64,000 bases of DNA from Alligator mississippiensis (Eukaryota > Chordata > Crocodylia > Alligatoridae). The position numbers were made by a program, and so were the translations under genes. Under the pieces are notes generated by a model that saw nothing but the letters and a program-made list of their open reading frames with translations, did no database searches and had not been told where the DNA came from. Where the stretch lies: assembly GCF_030867095.1 (NCBI RefSeq), contig NC_081828.1:2805001-2869000 (forward strand), in the 5' to 3' direction. Numbering within the stretch: the first letter of the stretch is position 1; each line of letters starts with the position of its first letter. Of the stretch, positions 60,131-64,000 are shown piece after piece.

Positions 60131-61522
60131 AGTCCCTGTGAGAGCCAGGTCCTGTGATCTGGACTCTTCTGCAGGAGTACTAAAGTGCTGCAGTACTTTT
60201 GCAAAATACTAGTTGCGCAAATTTGTTGTCTCAAATGAAGACTAAAGAACAAATATTTCCTTCTTTTTTTTTGGTTGGAATATATTCAAATTATGTGAGT
60301 GTGTGTGCGGTCCAAGTGATATCAATACCTATGTGTTGAGCTACAAAGACGAGAACAGGGACCATAAATACGTACAGTAGCAGGCTAGATCCAGAGTGTG
60401 GCAGTACCCAATCGGTTTTCGTTTTAACCAGCGCATGCTGCTGCAAACGATCTACATTGATCTGTATTATGAAATGGGAATTTTTTCATACGACAGTTTA
60501 ACATTTAGCTTTACTACAGAATTATATTCTCTCTCAGTACCTATAGTTTGAACACAACTCTTGCCCCATCTCGCTTTGCTTTGAGAGAGTTTTTAGCCTT
60601 TTCAGATTAATACTTTTATATTCGCTTTAGTGAGGTTTTTCCCATTTCTGAGTGACCTCTGGAGCTAAAAGGAGAGTTCCATGTGCTGACGCATATTCAA
60701 GCACCTTTCCATATACCCTGAGCCTTGTCAGCGTAGCAAATGTCAATTCTTGGAACTTGCCTTACGATAATTGGTAGGCATCTCCACTGTCAGTTTGAAT
60801 GATTGCAGTTCTCATTATCCTCAGATGCTGCATGTTGTTTTTTGTCTGAGAGCATGTTGAATTGATTTTTGGCACGCAGCCTTGGTTCTCTTCCTGACAG
60901 CCGCATGACTGTAGCTGTAAAGTGAGAAACTGCTATAGTATGCATAGCAAATTGGCTTTTTGAAATTTTTGGCTTAAAGTAGTATATAAAGAATTACTCT
61001 GACTGCTGAATTCAAGGTGTCAGAAGCAAAGATTCTGTATTTTGAAAGTGTTGTTACAAGAGGTGTTTTCTGGACTCTTAATCCCCTCATGGCTTCTTTG
61101 ATAGTGTGCTCACTGTCTTGTTCAAGTTTCAGAGGTAGCACGGTCAAGATAAGGTATTTGGGTGAGAGATTTCCACAGACAGTCAGACCATGTAAGGAGA
61201 AGATTACCCTTGTTTCTGGTGACGTTTTTAGGCTTTCTGTGCCAAAGCCGCTTTTGCTAGACGTGAAGCAACTTAGTTAAGTTGCAAAACTCTTACTTAA
61301 TATTTCAGCAATACCAAGTCTCTTGCTGCTTAAAACACCCATGTTTCCCATTCGGCTTTTATTGCAGGAACCACAGAGCTGCTTCACTAAAACTAGTAAT
61401 AACTTGCATTTGAAGCCCTGCAATGCATGGTAGCCTTCTGTACAAAGTTATTATCTGACCTTTCTACATTTAGGTATCTTATGTTTGGTATTAAGGTAAG
61501 AACAAAACAAAAGAGCATAGAA

Positions 61523-61885
61523 TAGGGGTGTCAACCATGTGGCCTGTGGAACTGGCCCACCGGTAGTGTGGTGGGCTACTGGAAGTTGGGGGCTGTGGCC
61601 CACTGTAGAATTTGGGGTCCCTGGACCTTGGCAGACCTGGCCAGTGGCAGTGTAGCTCCAGTCCCATGCCACTGCCCAGATGTGAATCTCCCTGTTTCTC
61701 CCTGCTCCCCAACCCTCTGGCCACGCAAACACAGCCCTGCATGGCCACCCGGCCCCATGCTGCCACCCAAACACAGCCCCTCATCCCATACTGCTGCCTG
61801 ATCGTGGACCCACCTCAGTTGCAGCTGCCAGCTCAGGAGGAGCCCCTGCAGTCTGGATCTGGCCCAGGGCAAGTTTGCGCCCCTG
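61523..61885. mobile_element. hAT-type MITE
   Basis: TAGGGGTGTCAACCATGTGG at the left and, inverted, CAGGGGCGCAAACTTGCC at the right are hAT-type termini; GGCCTGTGGAACTGGCCCAC and GGATCTGGCCCAGGGC lie just inside. Flanking octamers do not match clearly. Confidence 0.65.
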
Positions 61886-61974
61886 GAATTAAATAATAGA
61901 AACTTGTAAAAAACCTAATATTTACAAAGCAGCTAAGAGCCTGGTCAACTTGGTGCCCGCTACGTTCACATTTA

Positions 61975-62060
61975 CAGCGTCTGATGAAGTAGGCTGTTGC
62001 CTTTGAAAGCTTAGGCAATGAGTTAGTCTCCAAGGGCCACCCTACCATGCCTTCTGCATT
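61975..62060 (+). mobile_element. Penelope-like end with canonical hammerhead core elements
   Basis: CTGATGA (61981-61987) is followed by a stem with AGGC and GCCT, then GAAA (62005-62008), the mini-hairpin GC-TTAG-GC (62009-62016), and the tail GAGTTAGTCTCCAAGG. The two conserved hammerhead boxes are both exact, unlike the other copies in this window. The expected U-H cleavage dinucleotide after the mini-hairpin reads AA, so self-cleavage is doubtful. The tail matches the reptile TTAGTCTCTAAGG type. Confidence 0.65.
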
Positions 62061-63958
62061 GATTTTAAAGCAGGGCAACATCAGATCTTCTTGAACAACT
62101 TCTTGCTTTTAAATGCTAAGCCATAGCTAATGGAAGTCGTAGATCAGACTTTTCACAACTAATATATACATAAAAAACCACATTAAAGTGGCATCAAGTA
62201 GTGTCCTATCTGATGTTTTCAAGCTAGAAGTGTCTACTGTAGAGTGACTTAAATGGGCAAAATCTTGTGTCTGCAGCATCCTGGGCTTTGTCTTTGTATG
62301 GGACTCCAGTACTTACGTTCTTAACTGTAGTGACTCATCTGTGAATCATTCTTTACTGATGATAGGGATCTGGTAATTTCAGGAGCATGCGGTGAAGTCC
62401 TCGGCTCCAGTCCAACACAGTTGTGTGGAAGGATCGTAGTGGGATGTGGGCTGCACAATCACTATATCCATCTGCAGGGTGCTGCCTCTCCACTTCCCTT
62501 GCAAAGCCTGATGCTGGGGGTGGAATAGGAGCGTCGGAGGCAGCACATGCGTTCAGAAATGCCAAGCAGGTCTCCCGGCATGTCTGAGATGATGAGCAAG
62601 GGCCTCTCCAGCCCTGTAAACAGCCTTGTTCAAGAGGATGCAGAGATGTCTTAGTGTGTCACAGTCACTGGTGTTAGTGTTTGGTTATTGGTGTTTCACT
62701 GCACTTCTGATTGTCATTGGATTGGTGAAAAAGATTACTTCCCTGAAGTCTTGTTGCAGGCATAAGCAGAGTCCTGCAATTTAAGTCCAGAATGACGTCA
62801 GATTTGGATTCTGTTGTGGTCTATGCTACAAACTTGCTGTATGGCTCTGGGCGAATATCTTACTCTCTATCATCTTATGTTTGCGCATAAAATGGGGGTT
62901 ATGGTGAATGTCATAGGTTTTTTGACCTGAGGGACCTCGTGAGGCCTGGCTGCGGTTCAGTAGCTGTAGTTCTGCCCTTTGCAAGCTGTGATCTCGAGTG
63001 AGGATTGACCACAAGAGGGTGTTTTATTGTTAGTAGTAAAAACATTGCACAATAATCAGGGAATGAGAGTTTTAAAACAATAACACTAATTTCTTATGAT
63101 CCTTACACCAGGCCTGTCTACCTGGAATGAATCACCTCCTCTAGCGGTAGCTGAAGGTGCCCAGGTTCTTCACTCTCCCTCCCCGAGTCACTGAATCTTG
63201 TCAGACTCCAGAAGAGCCTAGTATCCTCTAGATCTGAAGCTCCAGACCTTGACTAAGTGAGGTCTTTAACTTGCTAGAGTCAAGTTTGAGAGTCAAGGCA
63301 GGTCTTTACTTTGTAGTTAGTAGCTCATCAGTCCCTGTCCTTTTTAATCTGAAATGTTTTACCCAGATGGGTCGTCTTCTGCCTCAGGATTCCTATTTGT
63401 TTGGGGGTTTTGTTTTTCTTCTTTACAGCCCCATTTGACTTGGTTTCATATAATCCAAAGAAAACAGCAGTCATAACTAAAAGTCATCCTTCGCAGCAGT
63501 CGTAGCATATGTAATATTTGTACATTGCCATACAGAGCAGAGCCGCATCCTTAACAGCCCATGGACCCTTAATCTGTACATCTCTCCTGTCCACTAAATT
63601 GAGGTAATGATCCTGTAGAGAAAACAGGATGTAATCTTATAATTAATAACTGCAAAATAATTCATCCACACAAAAGGACAGAATTGAGATTGCATTGGCG
63701 GTCTGAATTCTGGCATTTTTAATCTTAGACCATTTGAATTGGCAACCAGAGTGACGTTCTTCTAATGCAGATTTAAAAAAAAATACTTCCTAGTTTTTTG
63801 TTAAAAAGGAAAAATAAGAACAAAATTCTTTCATGTCAAGCTCAATGATGCATATATCATTCATTATCAGCCAGAGCTTAATGCTGAATCGTCAGCAGTG
63901 CAACACAGGCTTTGAGCGTTTGAGTTGCAAGTGCAATATTGCAGCTGATTTTTTTCAG

Positions 63959-63982
63959 AGGGAAGAGTGGACTACTGGAGCC
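63959..63982 (+). other. possible 24-nt microexon of MAST2
   Basis: GATTTTTTTCAG precedes and GTAAGT follows this 24-base stretch, both good splice signals. It would add eight residues (REEWTTGA) in phase 0, matching the exit phase of exon 3. I know of no such segment in MAST2, so chance is the simpler reading. Confidence 0.15.
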
Positions 63983-64000
63983 GTAAGTTGAACTGAGAGG

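Larger units (their letters stand above)
47152..64000 (+). other. MAST2: MAST2 intron 3, runs off the window
   Basis: No exon encoding the expected KELSLPRRGS continuation was found, so the intron appears to exceed 16.8 kb. A 24-base stretch with good splice signals at 63959-63982 is listed separately. Segments without a recognised repeat are 47152-48369, 50151-51239, 52606-54984, 60131-61522 and 62061-63950. Confidence 0.7.

Noticed and set aside
59548-60212. Cluster of open frames on both strands
   Set aside because: GC-rich hAT-type DNA; no recognisable domain or splice structure.

Overview
The window looks like vertebrate, most likely crocodilian, genomic DNA. The evidence is the repeat content: many CR1 LINEs (several with 3' ends of the type I associate with alligators), numerous small hAT elements, fragments that resemble the hammerhead-ribozyme ends of Penelope-like elements, and an endogenous retrovirus with an ERV-L-like pol. 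This was read by eye; a turtle or other archosaur is not excluded.

One host gene runs through the window on the + strand: the 5' part of MAST2 (microtubule-associated serine/threonine kinase 2). Exon 1 (4846-4986) sits in a CpG island and encodes a proline-rich N-terminus. Exon 2 (42642-42789) and exon 3 (47009-47151) encode the conserved Ser-rich stretch that contains RKLSNPDIFSSTGK, RQLSQDDCKL and NQSLGQSAPSLTAGL. The three exons splice in frame (phases 0, 1, 0). Intron 1 is about 37.7 kb, intron 2 about 4.2 kb, and intron 3 runs off the right edge. The kinase, DUF1908 and PDZ exons are outside the window. Upstream of the island lies a 30/31-bp minisatellite, and further upstream a probable short Helitron.

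The rest is intronic mobile DNA. 5-6.3 kb: Z-DNA-prone GC/GT tract, ATCT and AC microsatellites, a TA-flanked Tigger-type MITE. 8.2-10.4 kb: CR1 on the minus strand. 11.6-11.8 kb: fold-back of Penelope-like ends. 15.9-19.5 kb: nearly full-length CR1 with esterase, endonuclease and RT remnants. 20-30 kb: hAT MITEs, Penelope-like fragments and a 438-bp hairpin. 31.5-41.0 kb: a minus-strand endogenous retrovirus (gag-pol-env remnants, one full LTR and one short LTR piece) interrupted by a 1.25-kb hAT element with an 8-bp target duplication. 41-47 kb: small DNA transposons. 51-59.4 kb: CR1 copies, including one inserted head-on into another. 59-62 kb: hAT elements and a Penelope-like fragment with a hammerhead-like core.

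The most unusual pattern is the repeated occurrence of Penelope-like ends with hammerhead-like folds, at least three of them arranged as inverted pairs. No tRNA, rRNA, CRISPR or second host gene was recognised.
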